Below are positions 55,936 to 64,000 of a DNA stretch of 64,000 bases, one piece after another. The position numbers and the translations under genes are program-made. Source of the stretch: Bryum argenteum. Lineage: Eukaryota > Streptophyta > Bryopsida > Bryales > Bryaceae. The notes under the pieces were generated by a model. The model did not search any database and had not been told where the DNA came from. It worked only from the letters and a program-made list of their open reading frames with translations. The stretch lies in contig CM073328.1 of NCBI GenBank assembly GCA_037043015.1, positions 7,489,409 through 7,553,408 of the forward strand, given 5' to 3'. Every line of letters starts with the position of its first letter. Within the stretch, counting starts at the first letter, position 1.

Positions 55936-56672
55936 ACAAGACCTTTGACCGTTCAGTGTATACCACATCAATAAATGATTCTCTGTTGTACATAGTCAAC
56001 ACTATGTATTTTTTTAATCTAGAGGCAATTTCTTCTCAGGTTCCACAAGGTTGTCAAGGTAATTCATGCTCTCGGAAATTCATGTACAGAATTTATTGTT
56101 CTGATACTTCATACTCTCTACAATGTTACTGTTCTAAATTAAATACCCTCATAGACTCATTTCTTGAAGTCACAGTAACATCACAACCTGAAAACCTGAA
56201 ATTCAGCATAAAGTTGAGGAAGTGCAATAGAGAAGCTTCCATGAAAGCCATGCCCGAGGGTTTGAAAATTAGCGTCAGCCTCTACTCCTCCTAAGAAAAG
56301 CTCGTAGAGTGGTGGGGGACTGGGGGGAGATTCCAGCAATGAGCAATCCCACAGTAACCGCAGTCGGTAAAGCCAGTCCATGCCCTCCGCGCTCCAAAGA
56401 GTGAGCCCTCGCCCCCTCCAGTTCAATCCGGACCCACCCAGCTAATATACCAATTTCCTCCACTTGCTTTAATCTCCTCACTCGAGTACTGTCATGTCCA
56501 TCTTTATATAGCATCTTATGAGTTGTCTTATGTTATCAAGTTTACCACTAAAAACCAAATGCAGGTTTCACGAATATCTGAGTAAAGAAGGGTGAAATCT
56601 GCCTGTTGTGATCCCGGTTTTTTCTTCCTACCCAAATACGGTTGTTTATTTCTACCAATTTTGAGTGGAGTC
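55936..56672. other. unidentified region
   Basis: An open frame 55956-56294 contains a Cys-rich stretch (QGCQGNSC, YCSDTSYSLQCYCSK), but I recognise no family. A possible splice acceptor, TTCTTCTCAG, lies at about 56030-56039. It could be an exon of an unknown gene or chance. Confidence 0.25.
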
Positions 56673-56675
56673 TTA

Positions 56676-57166
56676 GGGCCGCTTCACACTATGGCCGTCC
56701 AAGTCGAAAGGCCTTGGGATTGAGAGTCCAAACTTTGTTGAGAGTCCAAAGAAATTTACTGAAAATAGCCAATAAAATATTGTTATTGGAGTCTTTGGCC
56801 AAGCATAGTGTGAAGCCTTCAAAGGCCAAGCCCAAAGTCCAATGAAACCCATACCACTTTATTCCTTGTCCAAGGCATCCTTTTGATCTAACGGCCAAGA
56901 TCTTGTAAGTTTTTGAATTTTTTATGAATAAAATGTGACAGCCTCTCGACCATAGTTTGGGTCTTGCAAAATGCAAGACCCAAACAAGCGCCGAGAGGCC
57001 GTCACCTTGGTCAAAAAGCGTTGCCACGTAGGCCATTTGAAGAGCGACCGCCGGTCGACTTTGACATCTAGTTTGAAGGCTCGAGAGGCTGAAACTATGG
57101 TTTCCTGCAATTTGATTGGCTTAAATCGACGGCCTCTCGACCTTCAGCCATAGTGTGAAGTGGCCC
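56676..57166. mobile_element. Tourist-like MITE (PIF/Harbinger type)
   Basis: A 491-bp element whose ends are GGGCCGCTTCACACTATGGC and, inverted, GGGCCACTTCACACTATGGC. It is flanked by the 3-bp duplication TTA (56673-56675 and 57167-57169). TTA duplications and GGGCC-start termini are characteristic of Tourist elements. No coding capacity. The inner subterminal regions keep further symmetry (AGGCC near 56710 and GGCCTCTCGACC near 57131). Confidence 0.85.
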
Positions 57167-57169
57167 TTA

Positions 57170-57926
57170 TGGCCAAGGTGGCAAGGATATCAAGAGAATT
57201 AGTGGTGTCCGAAATAGAAAAAGCGAAATATGGAAAACCAACTCGCCATAGTAGCTTGTTACTAAGTTTTGTGATTATATTATTTGTCAATTTATTTATT
57301 AATTGATTTTATTATATGTTTAGGAAAGAAGTTTCCTGAAAAATAAAAATGATAATAAATAAAAAGTTATACTAAATTGTTATATTTAGGGTGACTAGGG
57401 TATAGAAAACTAGTAGAATGTTGAATCGGCAACATCCTTGGTTTCCAATGATCTCTATCCACACTGAGTAATAAGGGAGAATGCCAGATTGCTTCAAAAC
57501 TAGGGTACACCAACGTTTGGGAAGAGCCTAGAAGTTAATACAAATGTAAGCTATGAAAATGGCCAAATAAATTGTTAGATTTTCAAAGTGTAAGAAATAA
57601 GACCCATAAAAATTGTAGAAAGTTTCTATTCTCACTTTCACGAAGGATTTAGCTTCCAAAGGTATGGAAGTAACTTATTGGATATGAGAAAATGAAGGAA
57701 ATTAGTCAGTGCACCGCTTGGTCAACGCGTGTTATAAATTATGATTGGGTTATCAAATTGTAGCTTACAAGCTTCTCGTATGATAACTTATTGTACTGTG
57801 AATGGCTAATTTTTATTTTCAAATATGACACATTTTCAGATTTCAACCATACAAACTTGTAATACACTTGTTGTAGATCATGTGAACCAAAACATGACTC
57901 ATGGGACTTTATAGATTGCGAAATCA
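57170..57926. other. AT-rich region, nothing recognised
   Basis: No gene. From about 57810 the sequence resembles family R in short stretches (AATACACTTGTTGTAGATCATGTGAACC). Confidence 0.4.
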
Positions 57927-57939
57927 TAACATTCTAGTG

Positions 57940-58301
57940 AGATAGATAGATAGAAACTCCGGTCCCTTTCTAAGGGGCCGGCGTGAATGAAGTGTCCGTT
58001 CGTAATGCTAATATCCCGATGACCACCGGACAAGGGGAAATTCGAACAATACTACTTCCCCCTCTCGAGGGTGAACACTATAACTACGCTAGTTTCTAGA
58101 CTAGTTACTAGTGCCTTGAAGATACTTGACAAAGTATCCCCCCAAAGGGCTTTGAGGTACCCATACAACAAGGTCCAAAGACCCCCCACAATAGTTGGGT
58201 GGACTATAGTGGTGAGCACCACGCCGGCATGGGGAATAGAACCCACGACCTCCTCATTGGCGGCCTAAGCCCTAACCACCAAGCCAAGGCTTGTGGTGCC
58301 T
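57940..58301 (-). mobile_element. tRNA-derived SINE
   Basis: A 362-bp element on the minus strand with a perfect 13-bp target duplication TAACATTCTAGTG (57927-57939 and 58302-58314). The 5' end carries RNA polymerase III promoter-like boxes: TGGCTTGGTGG (box A, one mismatch to consensus) and GGTTCTATTCC (box B, one mismatch), about 31 bp apart. The 3' end is a short run of CTAT/ATCT units instead of poly(A). It is embedded in sequence otherwise resembling family R. The 13-bp duplication indicates LINE-machinery retroposition. Confidence 0.88.
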
Positions 58302-58314
58302 TAACATTCTAGTG

Positions 58315-60247
58315 CGCAAAACATGCTTTAAAAAACCATCATTTTCACTTTAAATTGAAAATACTACTAACATGAAATTTGCAATAAAAAAAATGACAAA
58401 CTAGAAATTCATTCAATTTACTCTATTGTACCAAAAAAAATTAATCTAAAAAATATCTTGGCTCAAATAGTAGCCTTGCAATGGTGAAAGATCACAAAGG
58501 GAAAATAGTCCAAAACTAGACCCCTTGCATTCAAATTCATGCCTTATCTTCAATACACCTTTGATCGGGTCAAAGTTTCTACTTCCAAGCTAGACTATAA
58601 TGTGAACCAAACGGTGAATGAAGGAGATATAGCTCCTCAAAAAATCATCCATTTTTTCACTTTTTTCATCATAGAAACATCATTGCAAATCCAATACCAT
58701 AGTTATTCGGATCAAAAATCTTCCAACTACAAAGTTTTTGGGATGCATCTAAAGATCAAATTTGTGTAAAAATGATTCATGAACATCTATTTTGATCTCA
58801 CATATTAGGCTTGCAATGGTAAAACATGCCAATTGTTTGAAATCTCAACAACAAAAGCTGCCTTTACCAAAATGCATGCAATTATTCATAATTTATTTTA
58901 TGGGTTAGCAATCTTATCCACACAAACTAGACTTAATTTGTGACCCCACCTAAGTGATTTCGTCCAAAACATGATAGTCTGATTGAAGAAGTTATGGCTC
59001 TTCAAAGTTTTTGCCCTTCATCCAAAATGTCGTTTTTTGACAATACGGAAGTTTAGGGGTTAAGAGCATGAACATTGTTTTAAATATTTGAGCTTATCAA
59101 TGTATCTAACTTAGCAGTGCAGTTGTTAACTGTGAAAGTGAATAAAAATATTTCCTAATTTAAAAGTAGGGTGAGGGCATGATATGGGTACCCCCTCCAA
59201 AAATAGTGTGATTTTTTAGTACTACTTTTTTGATTAAAAATCAATATTGAAAATTTATTCTAACTAGATGGTATTAAAGGTGACATGCCTATATTTGTCT
59301 ACATGGGGATAAAAAAAGAATCTCTTGCACATATATAATGAATTACACATAGGTCACATAATGAGATGTGTCTTAGTTAGTGTCATGCCCTTGTCCGGTA
59401 ACAAATTTGCTTCAACGTTGGGAGAATACAGTGATTTATAAGTGTTAACTATGTGAAGTAAGCCTTTATGAGCAATCTCCTTAAAAAAAGACTATTTGTG
59501 CAAATTGAGACTCTCGGACCGAGAATCCCTATCTAGTTGCGTGCCCATTCATCTAACTTTCATTAGTGAATTGGTGAAGCATTAGCGGAAGACATTCTTG
59601 GATTAAGAATGATCAAGGGAGATGCTTATTCGAGCCGTGTGGCACCTTTTTATTGGGTGAAACAAATCGTGAGCAAGAGATACATCCTCAAATTGAGAGT
59701 AGCAGAGTTTTGCGTAATTAAAATACTACCTAAGATTGTCTCATTATAACAAATTATCTACTATTTATTCTTTATATTTATAGAGACATTAAGAGCTAAC
59801 AATTAGAGAGTATTACTTTTGTATAATATTCAAGTTCTAACGTTCATAAAATTTTAACAAGTTCAAAAACTTGATTTTAGGAATATATTAGTTATAGGAT
59901 GTATATATTTGACAAGTTCAAACTTATGGGATGGGAATCAAAATCATAAAGTGCAATTTTGACATTGTACAAATGTTAATTCTATTCATTCATGCTGTGA
60001 TTGTTTAGTGATGTATATCATCTGCTAACATTTATAAATTCAAAATTTCAAAACGGAGAGTATCAACTTGTTAGTAATTTGTTAACACAATTAACATTTT
60101 TAGTGTACAATATGTGTACAAAAACTTAACATTTAGGGAAGGTTAATACTTGTAAGTAACATTTATAGAGGGTGGACTGCATACATATTTTTTAACATAT
60201 CATAGCACCTACTTCCCAGAGTTGCCGGTTTCATGGCATCCTACCTC
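58315..60247. other. AT-rich region, nothing recognised
   Basis: No gene, RNA or clear element termini seen. A 76-codon frame at 58539-58769 lies in AT-rich DNA without motifs. Confidence 0.45.
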
Positions 60248-60430
60248 ATGGCCTGGCCAAACCAGGATTTCCAGTCGAGCCACTCCAGCCAGCATGGGCT
60301 CGTGGGCTCGGACCCCTGCTGGCTGGTGTGGCCTTGAGCCAACACGCCGGTCCACCAAGGGCTGCGACGAAAAGGGGGCAGCCAACCCCTAAAAAAATTT
60401 GAAATTTTGAAATTTTGAAATCTCAAATTA

Positions 60431-60472
<42 letters not shown>

Positions 60473-60901
60473 AAGAAAGAGTGTCCGGCATGTCGATGGA
60501 GGCTCGAGCCGGGCAGCCGGGCAGGGAGGCCCCCTACTGGATGGGTAAGCGTTCGTAGCAGCTACCAAGGAGGATGGAGGAGGGGTAATGAGCCCCCTAA
60601 TTTTTTGATGTATAGACATTAAATGCCAAGAAGTGGGCTCCCAAGGGTAATTTAGGGTCGCAGACCTCAAATTTGAATTCAAAATTATCAAAACGGCCTT
60701 GGGAGGTCCCCACGGATTCTAGGGTGCCTCCTTGGTAGCTGCCACGAACCATTGCCCCTGCTGGATGCAAAGCACCCCTTGCATCCAACACCCACAGCAG
60801 CCCCAGCCAGGGAAAAGGAGCCCCCTGCTGCTCCGGCGTAAGCCCCGGGCTGGGGTTTTGCCCCTGCTGGGGCTGCTGGGGGCCCGGTGTGGCCAGGCCA
60901 T
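60248..60901. mobile_element. GC-rich element with terminal inverted repeats, copy 2
   Basis: Ends ATGGCCTGGCCAAACC and, inverted, ATGGCCTGGCCACACC. Internal landmarks shared with copy 1 are CCAGCCAGCATGGG, GCTGGTGTGGCC, GGGGGCAGCC, GTGTCCGGCATGTCGATGG, GGGCAGGGAGGCCCC and GGGCTGGGGTTTTG. It has an A40 tract (60431-60470) in place of the A-rich middle of copy 1, and an extra 150-200 bp after 60540. Confidence 0.65.
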
Positions 60902-61165
60902 CAACCACCGCTTCAGCAGTTCAGCTCCTTGAAATCGTGCAAATCGTGCAAGGCAGTTCATCCAGAGTTCAACATTGAACTAAAGGCCATGAGTCGCCAT
61001 GATTGTAACATCATGATTTCTCTGAAAAATGACCATGCAGGCTGTTAGCCTCAAGAATCTCACCTCAAAATTACTCACCATCCCAACCGTGCGCTAGATC
61101 AGCATAAGGCTTTTTCCCTGGCCCGCCAACTTGAACCCAACTAGAAAAGCACTACGTAAGTCACA
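60902..61165. other. spacer, nothing recognised
   Basis: Short unannotated sequence between the GC-rich element and the mini-CACTA. Confidence 0.4.
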
Positions 61166-61168
61166 TTT

Positions 61169-61846
61169 CACTAGTAGAAAAGGGGTGCAACTACACCCAG
61201 ATGTACACCAAAAACACACCTAATTTGGGCTTTTCGAAATGGTGTAGTTGAGATTCATTTTGGTGTAATCCGGCACCTGACACTCTTATTTGCGGATTGT
61301 CTGACACTCTTATTTGCAGTCTGTCTAGTGGGGGGTCCCATCATGCGGTGCGCATTTGTCTTCAAGGATAAAAGAACATATTTTACTGGTCGCAGGAAGT
61401 GCAGTTGTTTTGCATATTACTTGACTCCCATGTTTATTTTCATATAATTTACTCTGTTATTTATAGCATACCCGGGTGATTGAAGTGACATGGTCTGTTG
61501 AGGGCAAAGGGACTATATGCGCTGCGACCATCATCAAATTCTGTGTGAGTACATGGTTGGGACTGAGTTTCTATACTAGATGAGTGGGAGATCCCCCCAA
61601 TGCATATGGGATTTTCTGCTTCTGAATCTTGGACTGCCAGTGGGACACACCCATGCCAGGTGGCTGCATTTGATGATGATTTGTTCACTGTTTACACCAA
61701 AAACTGCCTTCCACCATAAACACTGTTCATTGTTTACACCAAAAAGTGCCTTCCACCAGTCAGAAATCACTTACTAAACATTATGAACACCAAAGTCTGT
61801 TTTCGGTGTAGTTGCCCGGTGTAGTTGCACCCCTTTTCTACTAGTG
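61169..61846. mobile_element. mini-CACTA element
   Basis: 678 bp. It has 29-bp perfect terminal inverted repeats beginning CACTAGTAGAAAAGGGGTG and continuing CAACTACACC. The 3-bp target duplication is TTT (61166-61168 and 61847-61849). Subterminal GGTGTAGTTG units are repeated. An internal 44-bp-period direct repeat (TTTACACCAAAAA, about 61689 and 61733) is present. No transposase. Its termini differ from those of the CACTA element at 37 kb, so it belongs to another family. Confidence 0.93.
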
Positions 61847-61849
61847 TTT

Positions 61850-62170
61850 TCGTTTCGATTGATAGCATTGGTAAAGAATGTATGCTACAGCAGTAAATTA
61901 TCATTGTCAACGAAGGTGGTTGTGGTCCCACTTCCAAGTATGTATCCAAAGTTGACCTCGGCTCTAAAGTCAAGTGGCAGCGACTTTGTAGGCACTGCAC
62001 TGTCTACCATTTCTTATTGCCGAAAATCCTTCTGCTGAGGCTGCGAAGTAGAACTATACCGAGTTCAAGAAACTGCCTTGTGCAAACAGGGAAGGATTGA
62101 GAATGAATGCCGGAGCAGAATAAGTGTTCGGAGTAGCAAGAGGCCATAGCTCTGGTTCGCCACTTGAGAT
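61850..62170 (+). other. upstream region of the LRR gene
   Basis: No TATA box that I would call. It may contain 5' untranslated sequence. The mini-CACTA ends about 325 bp before the first ATG. Confidence 0.4.
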
Positions 62171-64000
62171 ATGAGCCTCCCTGGATCGATGTTGTTAGGA
62201 AAGATGAACCGTGAGCAGCGACATCGGTGTCATCAGAGGGGGCTTTTCTTGCTGCTTTTGGGACTTGTCAATATCAGCTTCGTGCACTCTGCTAACACAA
62301 ATACTTATACGGGATCCAACTGTAAGTTCGAACGAGTTCAGTCTCGGCAATGCAGAAATCGTCTCAAATCCAGGACTCCAGTATTTGTTACTTCAGAGCA
62401 TCAATCGTTGTAGGGCAAGAGCGGAGTAGTAGTTGCAGTATTGAGACACATCATGCATCTCTAGGGCAAATGCTAGGTGATTGACATTATTTGTACTGAC
62501 AGAAGACGTCATTGCTGTTTGTAGTGGACGCGCTCCAGACAATCTTAGCAGCATGGTCTGCTACTCCGGATCTACAAAATAATTTGGACGGCTGGAATGC
62601 ATCGCAAATATTTCCTTGCCAGAGTCTAAGTAACATAGACGCAACAACTCCGAATTGGCGAGGGGTGCAATGCTTGAAAGTCAACTGCACTGCTGATTCG
62701 GACTGCAATATTGTAATCGTTAGTCTGTAAGAATCTTCAACTTTCATACTCTCTCCCTCGCCGATGAGCTGCCTGGTGACCCCGGGTCAGAGTGTTTTTC
62801 TAAGCCGTGTAACGTTCTTCTGACCAAGATGAGATGCCGACAGGTCCATACAAAATGCATCCATTGTGGGCACTTTGCCACGGGCGATTGGAAACTTGAC
62901 ACAGATGACTAACTTGTAAGTTCCTCTGAGCTTCTAGATTCTTCTTCTTCTTAATATTATGATCTTCCTTCTGAGAATTTGAAAGAGATTTGTTTGTGAG
63001 CTTCATACATGAGTTAGTATCTTCATAAAAAAGGCTGGAAAAAGAAGAATGGAGGTGAAGTTGTCTGACGTACCGTCGTATGGCAGAGAATTGACTGGAA
63101 ATCCGGACCTCACTGGTCCAATTCCGAGCACACTCATTAATACGTGGCTCAATGTTTTGTAAGTATACCCGCTCTCCCTCGTGTATTGTCGTTATTTACA
63201 GTTGTGCTAGCAGTATCTCGAGAGTATGTGCTAAATGGAGATTGTAGATTGCACTAATGTGATGATGTTCTTACGGAATGTAATCATATTTGTAGGGATC
63301 TGCATGACAATGGTTTCAACGGAATCATTCCAGATTTGAGAGGTCTCTGGAATCTTCTGCAGCTGTGAGTTTCCCCTCATTCTTCGATAACTTGGAGTAG
63401 TGATATTCTCCTTGTGCATGGAGTTTGGCCATTCAACGATCAGGTATCAGTCCTTATACACGTATAGCCAGATAGTTGCTAATTCCGGTGTGCAATATCC
63501 TTACTCAACAGGGACCTGAGTGGCAACAAGCTCACTGGACCGTTTCCATTTGAGCAATTTAGCACCATGGATTACCTCTCAGTTTTTAGCATTGGTGGTA
63601 ATGACCTCGACGGAGAAATTGTTCCCTACGCTTTCGAAAACAAGACGGAACTTGAAAAACTGTAAGTCGGTCGACAAAGTTGACATTCTGATATGTATAT
63701 ATCGTAGGCTGTCATCGGAGCATAAATTAAATACTTACGTGATGATGCTCGTACGCAGGGACATATCCAACAACCGCTTCACCGGGAGTTTGCCAAGCCT
63801 AAACCGCATGACCAAATTGATATACTTGTAAGCTAGCTCTACCCAATTGTGCATGTCTTTCTGTTCGTGTTGCAAATTTGTATAGTACTCCGAACTCCAA
63901 AGTCCTGAGATTGATCATATCACATGTGCCTTTCAACTCCACATTCCACCATCTTTCCTTCTTTTTCTTTCGTTTACGGTGCCATCTTTAATAAGAAACG
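62171..64000 (+). CDS. leucine-rich-repeat receptor-like protein (5' part, runs out of window)
   Basis: Secreted or membrane receptor ectodomain. Predicted exons: 62171-62321 (signal peptide RGLFLLLLGLVNISFVHSA), 62525-62726 (LRR N-cap with WNASQIFPC and NWRGVQC), 62844-62915, 63087-63158, 63296-63364, 63512-63661, 63759-63827. From the second exon on, each exon ends two bases into a Leu codon and the next starts with the third base. Internal exons are 72, 72, 69, 150 and 69 bp, i.e. one or two LRRs each (for example DLHDNGFNGIIPDL, DLSGNKLTGPFPF, DISNNRFTGSLPSL). All junctions have GT...AG. Start: ATG at 62171; an alternative in-frame Met at 62204 would also keep the signal peptide. A transmembrane segment and kinase, if present, lie beyond 64000. 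The N-cap and one-exon-per-LRR layout resemble plant LRR receptor kinases (for example LRR-VIII or TMK-like), but the subfamily is uncertain. No disabling change is seen. Confidence 0.87.

Noticed and set aside
55956-56294. Cys-rich open frame as a gene
   Set aside because: No recognisable family, no convincing start, AT-rich flanks; left as an unidentified region.
58052-58268. Short frames on both strands within the SINE
   Set aside because: The segment is a polymerase III-type retroposon with defined ends; the frames are incidental.

Overview
The window looks like nuclear DNA of a land plant, dominated by nested transposable elements, with one recognisable host gene at its right edge. Pointers to a plant are the TTTAGGG-type interstitial telomere tracts (12.65 kb and 27.08 kb), a spliced leucine-rich-repeat receptor gene whose introns all interrupt the LRRs in phase 2 (from 62.17 kb), hAT transposases of the BED/DUF659/dimerisation type, a chromodomain Ty3/gypsy element, Ty1/copia remnants, CACTA elements, a Tourist-like MITE and a tRNA-derived SINE. 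I cannot name the species. A Tc1-like pseudogene is unusual for a plant and might hint at a non-seed lineage, but that is a guess.

Layout. 0-2.3 kb: short palindromic repeats around a G-rich block, a 131-bp tandem array and a C-rich block. 2.3-6.1 kb: hAT pseudogene 1 (+). 6.6-10.9 kb: a convergent pair, a kinase-like pseudogene (+) facing a gene (-) with an unrecognised domain that I call the CKKYVKM domain. 10.9-15.3 kb: two copies of a noncoding repeat (family R). 15.4-23.9 kb: a convergent pair, a CKKYVKM/RING-H2 gene (+) facing hAT pseudogene 2 (-). Its right-hand terminus cuts a second CKKYVKM gene (-, 23.9-24.35 kb). 26.2-28.7 kb: further R copies. 30.3-47.4 kb: a second CKKYVKM/RING-H2 (+) and hAT 3 (-) pair. 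Here the RING gene is split inside its RING motif by a 9.7-kb chromovirus (LTRs 267 bp, one mismatch, 5-bp target duplication GCCGA), which in turn carries a 3.7-kb non-autonomous CACTA element (3-bp duplication CTC) in gag. 47.4-50.2 kb: a truncated Ty1/copia gag-protease-integrase pseudogene. 51-61.9 kb: gene-poor DNA with two copies of a GC-rich element bearing terminal inverted repeats, a Tc1-like pseudogene, a Tourist MITE, a SINE and a 678-bp mini-CACTA. 62.2-64 kb: the LRR gene, running out of the window.

The most interesting pattern is the repeated pairing of a hAT transposase with a convergent gene encoding CKKYVKM-domain plus RING-H2 modules (a predicted ubiquitin ligase), seen twice with the same order and orientation. 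Each outward 5' end is bordered by a GC-rich array of degenerate CGGTCGGC units, and the genes have TATA boxes. A related pair swaps the partners: a CKKYVKM gene without RING facing a kinase-like gene. All three hAT proteins carry a long acidic tail beyond the usual C-terminal dimerisation domain. I infer a family of multi-gene hAT-like transposons carrying accessory regulatory proteins. All copies here are broken by stops and frameshifts, and I could not find matching left termini, so the unit boundaries remain unproven.
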